11,923 nt of DNA from positions 1-11,923 of the forward strand of contig JAZQQB010000080.1 of assembly GCA_045628865.1 (NCBI GenBank). The letters run 5' to 3'. Below are positions 6,472 through 11,923 of the stretch, in pieces (position 1 is the stretch's first letter; each line of letters begins with the position of its first letter). The DNA comes from JAZQQB01 sp045628865 (GTDB lineage Bacteria > Bacillota > Clostridia > Lachnospirales > Lachnospiraceae). A program made the position numbers and the translations under genes. The notes beneath the pieces were generated by a model, which was not told the DNA's origin, did no database searches, and was given only the letters and a program-made list of their open reading frames with translations.

Positions 6472-8643
6472 ATGAAAAGACCGTTAGGAACATTTTGCCT
6501 GCTTGTAGTAATCCTTGTGATTCTGTCTGAACTTCTGCATCCTCCCAAAATAAGGGAGTATGCAGAGTTTGATGGGATTACAGTAACACTGACAGGACAG
6601 GTAATCAAGAAAGAAATCAAATACAATTATCTTTGTATTACATTATCAGAAATTCAATTATCCGATTCGGATAGTCATTTTCAAGAAAAACAGTTAATAA
6701 ATAAATATAATCAAAATGTAACTTTTGAACCACCTAAGGGTGTGGTCTGCTATTTTCCATTGGATGAAATGGTAGGTTGTGAGCCCAAACTTGGGATGTA
6801 TCTTTGCGTTCAGGGAGAAATCAGGGAATATGAAGCAGCACGAAATCCGGGACAGTTTGATATGGATTTTTATTATCTATCAAAGAATATTGATTGTAAG
6901 CTATATCATCCTTGTATTCTGGCAAAGAGTGTGGATTATCATAAACTTCAGGAGTATTTATATAAGTTGCAGAAACAATCAGAACAGATTTATGATCAGG
7001 TATTAACCCAGGCAGAAAGCTCGATGATGAAGAGCATGTTGCTTGGCGATAAAAATGAACTGGATCAGAATATAAAGGACTTGTTTCAAACAAGTGGAAT
7101 TTCTCATATTCTGGCTATTTCAGGCTTACATATTGCTTTGCTGGGGGGATTGGTATACAAATTACTTAGAAAGATGGGAATGAATACCAGAATCGGCGCA
7201 GTAGTTAGCATAACAGTAATTATTTTATATGGATTGTTAACTGGAATGTCTATTTCTGCATTTCGAGCGTGTGTGATGTTTTCGGTACGCATTTTTGCAG
7301 ATATTGTTGGAAGAACTTATGATTCCCTTACTGCGATTATGATAGCAGCACTTTTTGTGGTGCTTCAGGAACCATTGTCAGTTTTTACAGCAGGTATGCA
7401 GCTCTCATTTGGCGCTGTGCTTGGAATAGCATTACTTCAATCATTGTTTCAGGGTAAGTTTGGAAAGCTGTTTAGTGGACCGATTAGTATATTTTTAGCT
7501 ACATTTCCAATCATATGTTATCATTATTACGAATACTCAGTGTATGCAGTGGTGCTGAATTTGATTTTAGTGCCATTGATGAGTGTCGTTATGATTCTAG
7601 GATTTGTGGTGTTGATCTTAGGATATTTGAGTATACCACTGGCGATGATTCCTGGGAAAATATTGATTTTAATTTTAACTTTTTATGAAAAATTATCAGA
7701 AATTGCAGTTAGTATACCTGGGAATCAATGGGTTGTTGGACGACCATCTCTATGGCAAATAGGATTGTATTATGTATGTATGCTTTTGTTTCTTTTCTAT
7801 AGAAAACGGCTATCTCGTAAATTGGTGTTTATTGGAATGTGTGTTGCGGTCTGTATGGTATCAAAACATCATTACAGAACAACTAATATTACAATGCTTG
7901 ATGTAGGACAGGGGGATGGATTCGTACTTATTGATCAAAGTGGAAGTTGCATTACCGTGGATGGAGGATCAAGTTCTGAAAAGCAGATTGGAGAGAATAT
8001 CATAACACCATTTTTAAAATATAATGGAATTGATACTATAGAATATGCTATTTTAACACATCTGGATGAGGACCATTATTCAGGAATTTTGGAAATCATA
8101 AGGGATGATAACAGTGGAATTCATATTGAAAATATTGTTTTTTCAGAAGCAGTGAAGTACTGCGATGAAACTGAGGAAATATATCAGGAAATACTTACTC
8201 TTGCTGGAAAGAAGAAAATCACAGTTTTTTATATGAAGGAGAATGATGAATTGGTGTTGAATAATGTGAAGTTAAAATGCTTATGGCCATCTATGGATTT
8301 GACTTATCAGGATACAAATGCAGGCTCTATTGTTTTAGAAATTAAGGCAGATCAGTTTCGTGGGCTCCTTACAGGGGATATATCCGCCAATGAGGAACAG
8401 TTACTTCTTAACAGATTATCATTTGAAAGCTATACATGGTTAAAGGCGGCACATCATGGATCAAAATATTCTAATTCTCAGATTTTTTTAGAAAGAGTAG
8501 ATCCTGAATGTATCTGGATTTCTTGTGGTGAGAATAATAGTTACGGGCATCCTCATGAGGATGCATTAGAAAGGATGGAGACAATAACAGAAGACATCTA
8601 TATTTCAGTGGAAAATGGAGGAAAAACAATGACCATTAAATAG
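6472..8643 (+). CDS. comEC: DNA internalisation competence protein ComEC/Rec2
   Basis: Polytopic membrane protein proposed to form the channel that brings single-stranded DNA into the cytoplasm. It has 723 residues, near the usual 730-800. The ATG at 6472 follows AAAGG and lies 14 bases after the preceding stop. Visible parts: membrane helix at 5-22; a DUF4131-type region (about 30-150) ending in ARNPGQFDMDFYYLSKN; the Competence domain (about 185-450) beginning LLGDKNELDQNIKDLFQTSG and ISHILAISGLHIALLGG, with many hydrophobic helices; then a metallo-beta-lactamase domain (about 472-723). That domain keeps its metal-site residues: MLDVGQGDG, THLDEDH (His530, Asp532, Asp534, His535), LTGD (Asp636), AAHHGS (His661-His662) and GHPHEDAL near the end. 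All three domains are present and uninterrupted, so the gene looks functional. Its unit starts with comEA, so both DNA-uptake proteins should be co-expressed. Confidence 0.95.
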   Translation: MKRPLGTFCLLVVILVILSELLHPPKIREYAEFDGITVTLTGQVIKKEIKYNYLCITLSEIQLSDSDSHFQEKQLINKYNQNVTFEPPKGVVCYFPLDEMVGCEPKLGMYLCVQGEIREYEAARNPGQFDMDFYYLSKNIDCKLYHPCILAKSVDYHKLQEYLYKLQKQSEQIYDQVLTQAESSMMKSMLLGDKNELDQNIKDLFQTSGISHILAISGLHIALLGGLVYKLLRKMGMNTRIGAVVSITVIILYGLLTGMSISAFRACVMFSVRIFADIVGRTYDSLTAIMIAALFVVLQEPLSVFTAGMQLSFGAVLGIALLQSLFQGKFGKLFSGPISIFLATFPIICYHYYEYSVYAVVLNLILVPLMSVVMILGFVVLILGYLSIPLAMIPGKILILILTFYEKLSEIAVSIPGNQWVVGRPSLWQIGLYYVCMLLFLFYRKRLSRKLVFIGMCVAVCMVSKHHYRTTNITMLDVGQGDGFVLIDQSGSCITVDGGSSSEKQIGENIITPFLKYNGIDTIEYAILTHLDEDHYSGILEIIRDDNSGIHIENIVFSEAVKYCDETEEIYQEILTLAGKKKITVFYMKENDELVLNNVKLKCLWPSMDLTYQDTNAGSIVLEIKADQFRGLLTGDISANEEQLLLNRLSFESYTWLKAAHHGSKYSNSQIFLERVDPECIWISCGENNSYGHPHEDALERMETITEDIYISVENGGKTMTIK

Positions 8644-8662
8644 AAATAGCTCTAAATTTGTC

Positions 8663-8695
8663 AAGTAAATAATAACGAAAAAAAGATTATTACTT
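8663..8695 (+). other. AT-only hairpin after comEC
   Basis: AAGTAAATAAT (8663-8673) pairs with ATTATTACTT (8686-8695), about ten pairs with one bulged A and a 12-base A-rich loop. No T tract follows on the plus strand, so it is not a convincing terminator. No better terminator is visible in the 215-base gap 8644-8858, which holds only this hairpin, AT-rich sequence and the holA promoter. Confidence 0.25.
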
Positions 8696-8787
8696 AACAT
8701 ATTTTAGGAAAAAAATATAACTAAAACTTTGCTGATTTATTACATTTATATAAAATCACCAAAAAACGTGGCGAAATATTTTATATG

Positions 8788-8816
8788 TTGACGGTAAGTT
8801 TTTGTTTGAATACATT
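8788..8816 (+). promoter_or_regulatory. Sigma-A-like promoter for holA
   Basis: TTGACG (8788-8793) and TACATT (8811-8816) are spaced by exactly 17 bases. The 14 bases before the -35 box (8774-8787) are nearly all A/T and could act as an UP element. Transcription would begin near 8823, leaving about 36 bases before the holA start. Confidence 0.7.
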
Positions 8817-8858
8817 TTGAATCTGTAGTAAGATTACATAATCAGGGGAGAGTATGTC

Positions 8859-9839
8859 GTGAAATTCATTAACGAAGATATTGAAAAAAAAGAATTGAAG
8901 CAGCTATACCTTTTATATGGTTCTGAAGATTACTTAAAGAAACAGTATCGTGACAAGCTAAAAAGTGCATTGGCTGGTGATGATACTATGAATCTTCATG
9001 AGTATGAGGGTAAGGGCATTCGTGTGGGTGAAGTGATCGATCTGGCGGAAACGCTACCTTTTTTTGCAGAAAGAAGGGTGATCATAATTCAGAACTCCGG
9101 CTTGTTTAAAGAAGGAGGAGAAGAACTTTCACAATATTTAGAAGGTCTTCCTGCAACGACTTTTTTTGTCTTCATGGAAAGTGAAGTGGACAAGAGGAGC
9201 AGACTATACAAGACTGTTAAGAAATTGGGAAGAGATACGGAATTTGTTACTCCTGATGAGAATATGCTTTCAAGATGGGTTTTGGGTATTCTGAAAAGAG
9301 AAAATAAGCAGATAACCCAAAGAGCATTGGAATTGTTTTTGCTAAAGTCAGGAACAGATATGGAAAACATAAGCAAGGAGTTGGAGAAACTCATTTGTTA
9401 TTGTTTAGAGAAGGATGCCATTGAAGTTTCAGATGTAGAGGCGATTGCAGTAAAGCAGATAAGCAGTCACATTTTTGATATGATGGAAGCTATTGGTCTT
9501 AAGCAGCAGAAAAGAGCACTTAATTTGTATTACGAGCTTTTGGCTTTGAAGGTTTCCCCATTTCAGATATTAGCATTGTTGGGAAGACAGTTTAATATTT
9601 TGCTTCAACTGAAGGAATTGAAGCAAAAAGGATATCCAGAAAGGGAAATGGCATCAAAGGTGGGGGTACCGCCATTTACGATCCGAAAGTATATGGACCA
9701 GACTGCAAGGTTTGAGAAATCTGAGTTAAGACAAGCACTTACAGATTGTGTTCAAGCGGATGAGGATATTAAGACAGGACGAATGGATTCGCAATTGGCC
9801 ATTGAGCTTTTAATTGTGGGACATAGTGCAAAAGTATAA
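8859..9839 (+). CDS. holA: DNA polymerase III delta subunit (clamp-loader)
   Basis: The delta subunit opens the sliding clamp within the clamp-loader complex during replication. It has 326 residues, typical for the family. The GTG at 8859 is used, eight bases after GGGGAG (8845-8850). An out-of-frame ATG-TCG-TGA at 8854-8862 overlaps this start. Family features include the N-terminal YLLYGSEDYLKKQY (17-30) corresponding to the degenerate nucleotide-binding region, the central DMENISKELEKLICY helix, HIFDMMEAIG, and the C-terminal collar domain with ALLGRQFNILLQLKEL, the MASKVGVPPFTIRKY segment and the closing DEDIKTGRMDSQLAIELLI. HolA proteins commonly lie just downstream of comEC in Firmicutes, which agrees with the order here. 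The usual neighbour rpsT is not next to it. Confidence 0.93.
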   Translation: MKFINEDIEKKELKQLYLLYGSEDYLKKQYRDKLKSALAGDDTMNLHEYEGKGIRVGEVIDLAETLPFFAERRVIIIQNSGLFKEGGEELSQYLEGLPATTFFVFMESEVDKRSRLYKTVKKLGRDTEFVTPDENMLSRWVLGILKRENKQITQRALELFLLKSGTDMENISKELEKLICYCLEKDAIEVSDVEAIAVKQISSHIFDMMEAIGLKQQKRALNLYYELLALKVSPFQILALLGRQFNILLQLKELKQKGYPEREMASKVGVPPFTIRKYMDQTARFEKSELRQALTDCVQADEDIKTGRMDSQLAIELLIVGHSAKV

Positions 9840-9877
9840 TATAAAAGCTGGGAAAGCAAGAAAGAGGTTTAGGAGTA

Positions 9878-10549
9878 ATGAATAAGAAGGGTAAAAAGAT
9901 TGTTCCTGCAATTGTGGTTGCAGTTGTTGGGGTTTGTATGGCTTTTGTTGTGGCAGATGTTGGAAATTTGCAAAAAGTACATCCAGATGTATCAGTAACA
10001 TCATCAGTAACATCTGGTGAAAGATATGTATCGAATGTTGAAAATGGTGAGAATATTACAGTTGAAACAGGAATACAGGACGCAAATGAATATGCTAGCT
10101 CAGGAGAAGGGGCTGGTTCCTATTCTAATAAGACAATGGTGACAGTTACAACTGCGGATCTTGCATATAATCATGATGAAGAAGTGCTGGCGGTTGTTGA
10201 ATTGATCAATCAGAATCGTGCTATGGCTGGTTTGTCGTCAGTTGTTTATGACCCTGACTTGATGGTTGTTGCTAATACAAGAGCTGTTGAAATTGCATCC
10301 TTATTTTCTCACTATAGACCAGACGGTACGTCCTGCTTTACCGCATTAGATATTATGGGCTGCACTTATTGGTGTGCTGGAGAGAATATTGCATATGGTC
10401 AGAGACATGCTGACTGGGTAATGAGAGATTGGATGAATTCACCAAGCCATAGAGATAATATCCTTTATCCAGACTATGGTAAGGTTGGTGTAGGACTATA
10501 CGAAGGACCAGATGGAGTATTATATTGGGTTCAGGTATTTACCAATTAG
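9878..10549 (+). CDS. Membrane-anchored or secreted CAP/SCP-domain protein (YkwD-like)
   Basis: Extracytoplasmic CAP-superfamily protein of 223 residues; the biochemical role of bacterial members is mostly unknown. The start at 9878 has AGAGG ten bases upstream and AGGAG only two bases upstream. A basic start (MNKKGKK) is followed by a hydrophobic helix (about 8-26) with no good cleavage site or lipobox, so it may remain as a membrane anchor. A Ser/Thr/Gly-rich linker (about 36-95) contains a 12-bp tandem repeat. The CAP domain (about 101-223) shows ELINQNRAMAGLS, the SHYRPDG segment with His145, AGENIAYG with Glu169, and SPSHRDNIL with His191, the residues that line the CAP cavity. Three cysteines (153, 162, 166) cluster near the site and could form a disulfide. 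It lies 38 bases after holA with no promoter seen, so it is probably co-transcribed. Confidence 0.85.
   Translation: MNKKGKKIVPAIVVAVVGVCMAFVVADVGNLQKVHPDVSVTSSVTSGERYVSNVENGENITVETGIQDANEYASSGEGAGSYSNKTMVTVTTADLAYNHDEEVLAVVELINQNRAMAGLSSVVYDPDLMVVANTRAVEIASLFSHYRPDGTSCFTALDIMGCTYWCAGENIAYGQRHADWVMRDWMNSPSHRDNILYPDYGKVGVGLYEGPDGVLYWVQVFTN
9991..10014 (+). repeat. Perfect 12-bp tandem duplication in the CAP-protein linker
   Basis: ATCAGTAACATC occurs twice back to back (9991-10002 and 10003-10014). It encodes the repeated linker peptide SVTS-SVTS. The unit length is a multiple of three, so gain or loss of a copy would keep the reading frame and only change linker length. Confidence 0.9.
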
Positions 10550-10602
10550 TATGATTAAGGAATGGTGGTTCGTAAAAATATTAGGATATCGGAGTGAATA
10601 CC

Positions 10603-11679
10603 ATGAAATTTGAAGTAGAAGCTTATAAGAAATATTATTTTGATACAGTTACCAGATTGTTAAATACACCTAGTCCAACAGGTTATTATGAACTTGTGAT
10701 GGAAGTTGTTAAGAAAATCGCAGAAGAAAATGGTGCAGCATTTCAGTTGACCAATAAAGGCTGTGCAATCTTGACAATTGCTGGTAAGGACCATACAAAG
10801 GCATTGGGTGCATGTGCACATTGTGATACACTTGGTGCAATGGTAAGAAGTATTGAAGGTGATGGAAGTCTTCATTTTACCAAAGTGGGTGGCCCTATCT
10901 TAAGTACATTGGATGGAGAATATTGTACAATCCGTACAAGAGATGGAAGAGTTTATACAGGAACTTTCTTATCAAAATCTCCAGCGGCACATGTGTACTT
11001 AGATGCTAATTCGAGAACTAGAGACGAAGAAAATATGTATGTTCGTCTTGATGAGGTAGTTAGAGATAAGGCGGATGTAGAAGCACTTGGTATTTCCAAT
11101 GGTGATTATATCTGTATTGATACCAAAACAACTGTTACAGAAAGTGGATTTTTGAAATCTAGATTTATTGATGATAAGGCAAGCGTGGCATGTTTGTTAA
11201 CAATTGCACATATCATTCATGAGAATGGGATTGTTCCAGAACATGATTTGAAATTTGTTATCACCATGTATGAAGAGGTAGGTCATGGTGCAGGCTTTGT
11301 ACCTGATAACCTGATTTCTATGCTTGGTGTAGATATGGGTTGTATTGGTGATGATTTAAGCTGTACTGAATATGATGTATCTATTTGTGCTAAGGATAGT
11401 GGTGGTCCATATGATTATCCATTGACCACTAAACTGATCGAACTTGCAAAAGCCAATCAGTTAAGCTATGCTGTGGATATTTATCCATACTATGGATCTG
11501 ATGTAGGTGCTATGTGGAGAGCTGGTTATGATATTCCGGGTGCACTGATCGGTACAGGGGTGCATGCTTCTCACGGTATGGAAAGAACCCATTTTTATGG
11601 TATCTATAATACAATGGCACTGATTATGTTATATTGTGGCATTGACATTACCACGCAGAAGACGAAGGAACAGAAATAA
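10603..11679 (+). CDS. M42-family metallo-aminopeptidase (FrvX/glutamyl aminopeptidase-like)
   Basis: Cytoplasmic two-metal aminopeptidase that removes N-terminal residues from peptides; members form large tetrahedral dodecamers. It has 358 residues from the ATG at 10603, chosen because GGAG lies eight bases upstream; a GTG at 10594 overlaps that site. Metal and catalytic residues are visible in order: AHCDT (His73, Asp75), FIDDKASVACLL (Asp190-Asp191, of which one bridges the metals), MYEEVGHG (Glu224 as general base, Glu225 as ligand), VDMG (Asp244), and HASHGMERTH (residues 321-330) supplying the final histidine. The central stretch at about 95-180, between the two halves of the peptidase fold, matches the family's small inserted beta domain. 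Length and motifs are complete. Preferred residue specificity cannot be read. It follows the CAP gene by 53 bases and ends before a strong terminator. Confidence 0.9.
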   Translation: MKFEVEAYKKYYFDTVTRLLNTPSPTGYYELVMEVVKKIAEENGAAFQLTNKGCAILTIAGKDHTKALGACAHCDTLGAMVRSIEGDGSLHFTKVGGPILSTLDGEYCTIRTRDGRVYTGTFLSKSPAAHVYLDANSRTRDEENMYVRLDEVVRDKADVEALGISNGDYICIDTKTTVTESGFLKSRFIDDKASVACLLTIAHIIHENGIVPEHDLKFVITMYEEVGHGAGFVPDNLISMLGVDMGCIGDDLSCTEYDVSICAKDSGGPYDYPLTTKLIELAKANQLSYAVDIYPYYGSDVGAMWRAGYDIPGALIGTGVHASHGMERTHFYGIYNTMALIMLYCGIDITTQKTKEQK

Positions 11680-11723
11680 TTTTTACGAAGAAAGATCGTT
11701 TTACATACGGATTATTGAAAAGT

Positions 11724-11755
11724 AAAGACCGAATTATCGGTCTTTATTTTTTTTA
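11724..11755 (+). terminator. Intrinsic terminator after the M42 peptidase gene
   Basis: AAAGACCGA (11724-11732) and TCGGTCTTT (11737-11745) make a perfect 9-bp stem with the four-base loop ATTA, followed after one A by eight T residues (11747-11754). It lies 45 bases after the stop codon and ends the holA unit. Confidence 0.95.
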
Positions 11756-11803
11756 TAATTGGATTCATCAAAAAGAACTTAAGCTTTAATTGAAAAAGTT
11801 AAC

Positions 11804-11850
11804 GCAACAAAATCATTGTAATTCCTAAAAAACTGTTGCAATGAGTTTTG
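11804..11850 (+). promoter_or_regulatory. Leader hairpin with a possible competing pairing
   Basis: CAAAATCATTG (11808-11818) pairs with CAATGAGTTTTG (11839-11850) as 11 base pairs with one bulged G and a 20-base loop. The alternative pairing GCAACA (11804-11809) with TGTTGC (11834-11839) shares bases with it, so the two folds compete. The structure ends three bases before the AAGGAGG site. It resembles a 5' leader control element but matches no riboswitch class that I recognise. Confidence 0.4.
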
Positions 11851-11866
11851 CAGAAGGAGGTATTTT

Positions 11867-11887
11867 ATGTGGTATGATTCGATGTGA
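11867..11887 (+). CDS. Six-codon leader ORF (MWYDSM)
   Basis: A strong AAGGAGG (11854-11860) stands six bases before the ATG at 11867, but the frame reads only Met-Trp-Tyr-Asp-Ser-Met before TGA (11885-11887). Such an optimal site in front of so short a frame suggests a translated leader peptide, a decoy ribosome-loading site, or a site really serving the ATG at 11874. The next start (11912) is in the same frame after a second stop (TAA, 11909-11911). Confidence 0.35.
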   Translation: MWYDSM

Positions 11888-11915
11888 TTACTATCTGCGG
11901 TTAGGAGTTAAATGA
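11874..11915 (+). CDS. Thirteen-codon leader ORF coupled to the next start
   Basis: The frame from ATG 11874 encodes MIRCDYYLRLGVK and stops at TGA 11913-11915. That stop overlaps the following start as ATGA, the usual geometry of translational coupling. The spacing from AAGGAGG is 13 bases, longer than ideal. Either this or the overlapping six-codon frame may be the translated leader. Nothing in the peptide shows a function. Confidence 0.3.
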   Translation: MIRCDYYLRLGVK

Positions 11916-11923
11916 GTAATTAC
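11912..11923 (+). CDS. Start of an unidentified gene, cut by the window end
   Basis: ATG at 11912 is preceded by AGGAG (11903-11907) at four bases and reads Met-Ser-Asn-Tyr before the window ends. Four residues do not allow a product to be named. The site is downstream of the leader hairpin and mini-ORFs described above, so those elements would control it. Confidence 0.45.

Noticed and set aside
6779..7006. Plus-strand 75-residue open frame inside comEC
   Set aside because: Out of frame with an intact, conserved gene and without a start signal.
6821..7292. Minus-strand open frames within comEC
   Set aside because: They overlap conserved ComEC coding sequence, show no recognisable domain and lack a ribosome binding site.
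8644..8787. Intrinsic terminator or small RNA in the gap after comEC
   Set aside because: The only hairpin is A/T-only without a following T tract, and I see no promoter-terminator pair that would define an RNA gene.
11867..11911. TGA at 11885 read as selenocysteine, joining the mini-ORF to the next gene
   Set aside because: A TAA stop at 11909-11911 in the same frame would still end it, and no selenocysteine hairpin follows the TGA.

Overview
The window looks like a chromosomal segment of a low-GC Gram-positive anaerobe of the class Clostridia, most likely Lachnospiraceae. This rests on AT-rich composition, strong AGGAGG-type ribosome binding sites, sigma-A-like promoters with 17-base spacers, lipoprotein signals, and a Clostridia-style gene order (comEA-like, response regulator, histidine kinase, GerMN lipoprotein, comEC, holA). 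The species assignment is inference. Every supported gene is on the plus strand. I found no tRNA, rRNA, CRISPR array, insertion sequence or phage gene.

Region 1 (1-2583): the 3' three quarters of an acetylornithine-type aminotransferase (argD), cut by the window edge. A 40-base gap with a small hairpin separates it from an exported, maltose-binding-protein-like solute-binding protein that carries two acidic insertions. No transporter permease or ATPase gene lies beside it. A strong intrinsic terminator closes this unit at 2540-2583.

Region 2 (2594-8643): a sigma-A-like promoter with a 14-bp perfect palindrome in its spacer precedes a tightly packed five-gene unit. It encodes a ComEA-like DNA-binding lipoprotein, an OmpR-family response regulator, a membrane histidine kinase, a lipoprotein with two GerMN-like domains, and the DNA-uptake channel ComEC/Rec2. 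Two competence genes thus flank a signalling and lipoprotein trio whose order (regulator, kinase, GerMN lipoprotein) matches actinobacterial mtrA-mtrB-lpqB.

Region 3 (8644-11755): a 215-base AT-rich spacer holds a good promoter (8788-8816). It is followed by holA (DNA polymerase III delta subunit), a membrane-anchored or secreted CAP/SCP-domain protein, and an M42-family metallo-aminopeptidase. A textbook terminator ends the unit at 11724-11755.

Region 4 (11756-11923): a leader region of the next gene. It contains a bulged hairpin with a possible competing pairing, a near-perfect Shine-Dalgarno sequence in front of a six-codon ORF, an overlapping 13-codon ORF, and the first four codons of a gene that runs off the window. 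Overall this is mostly conserved core chromosome. The less ordinary points are the competence/two-component/GerMN cassette, the orphan binding protein with acidic inserts, and the mini-ORF leader at the right end.
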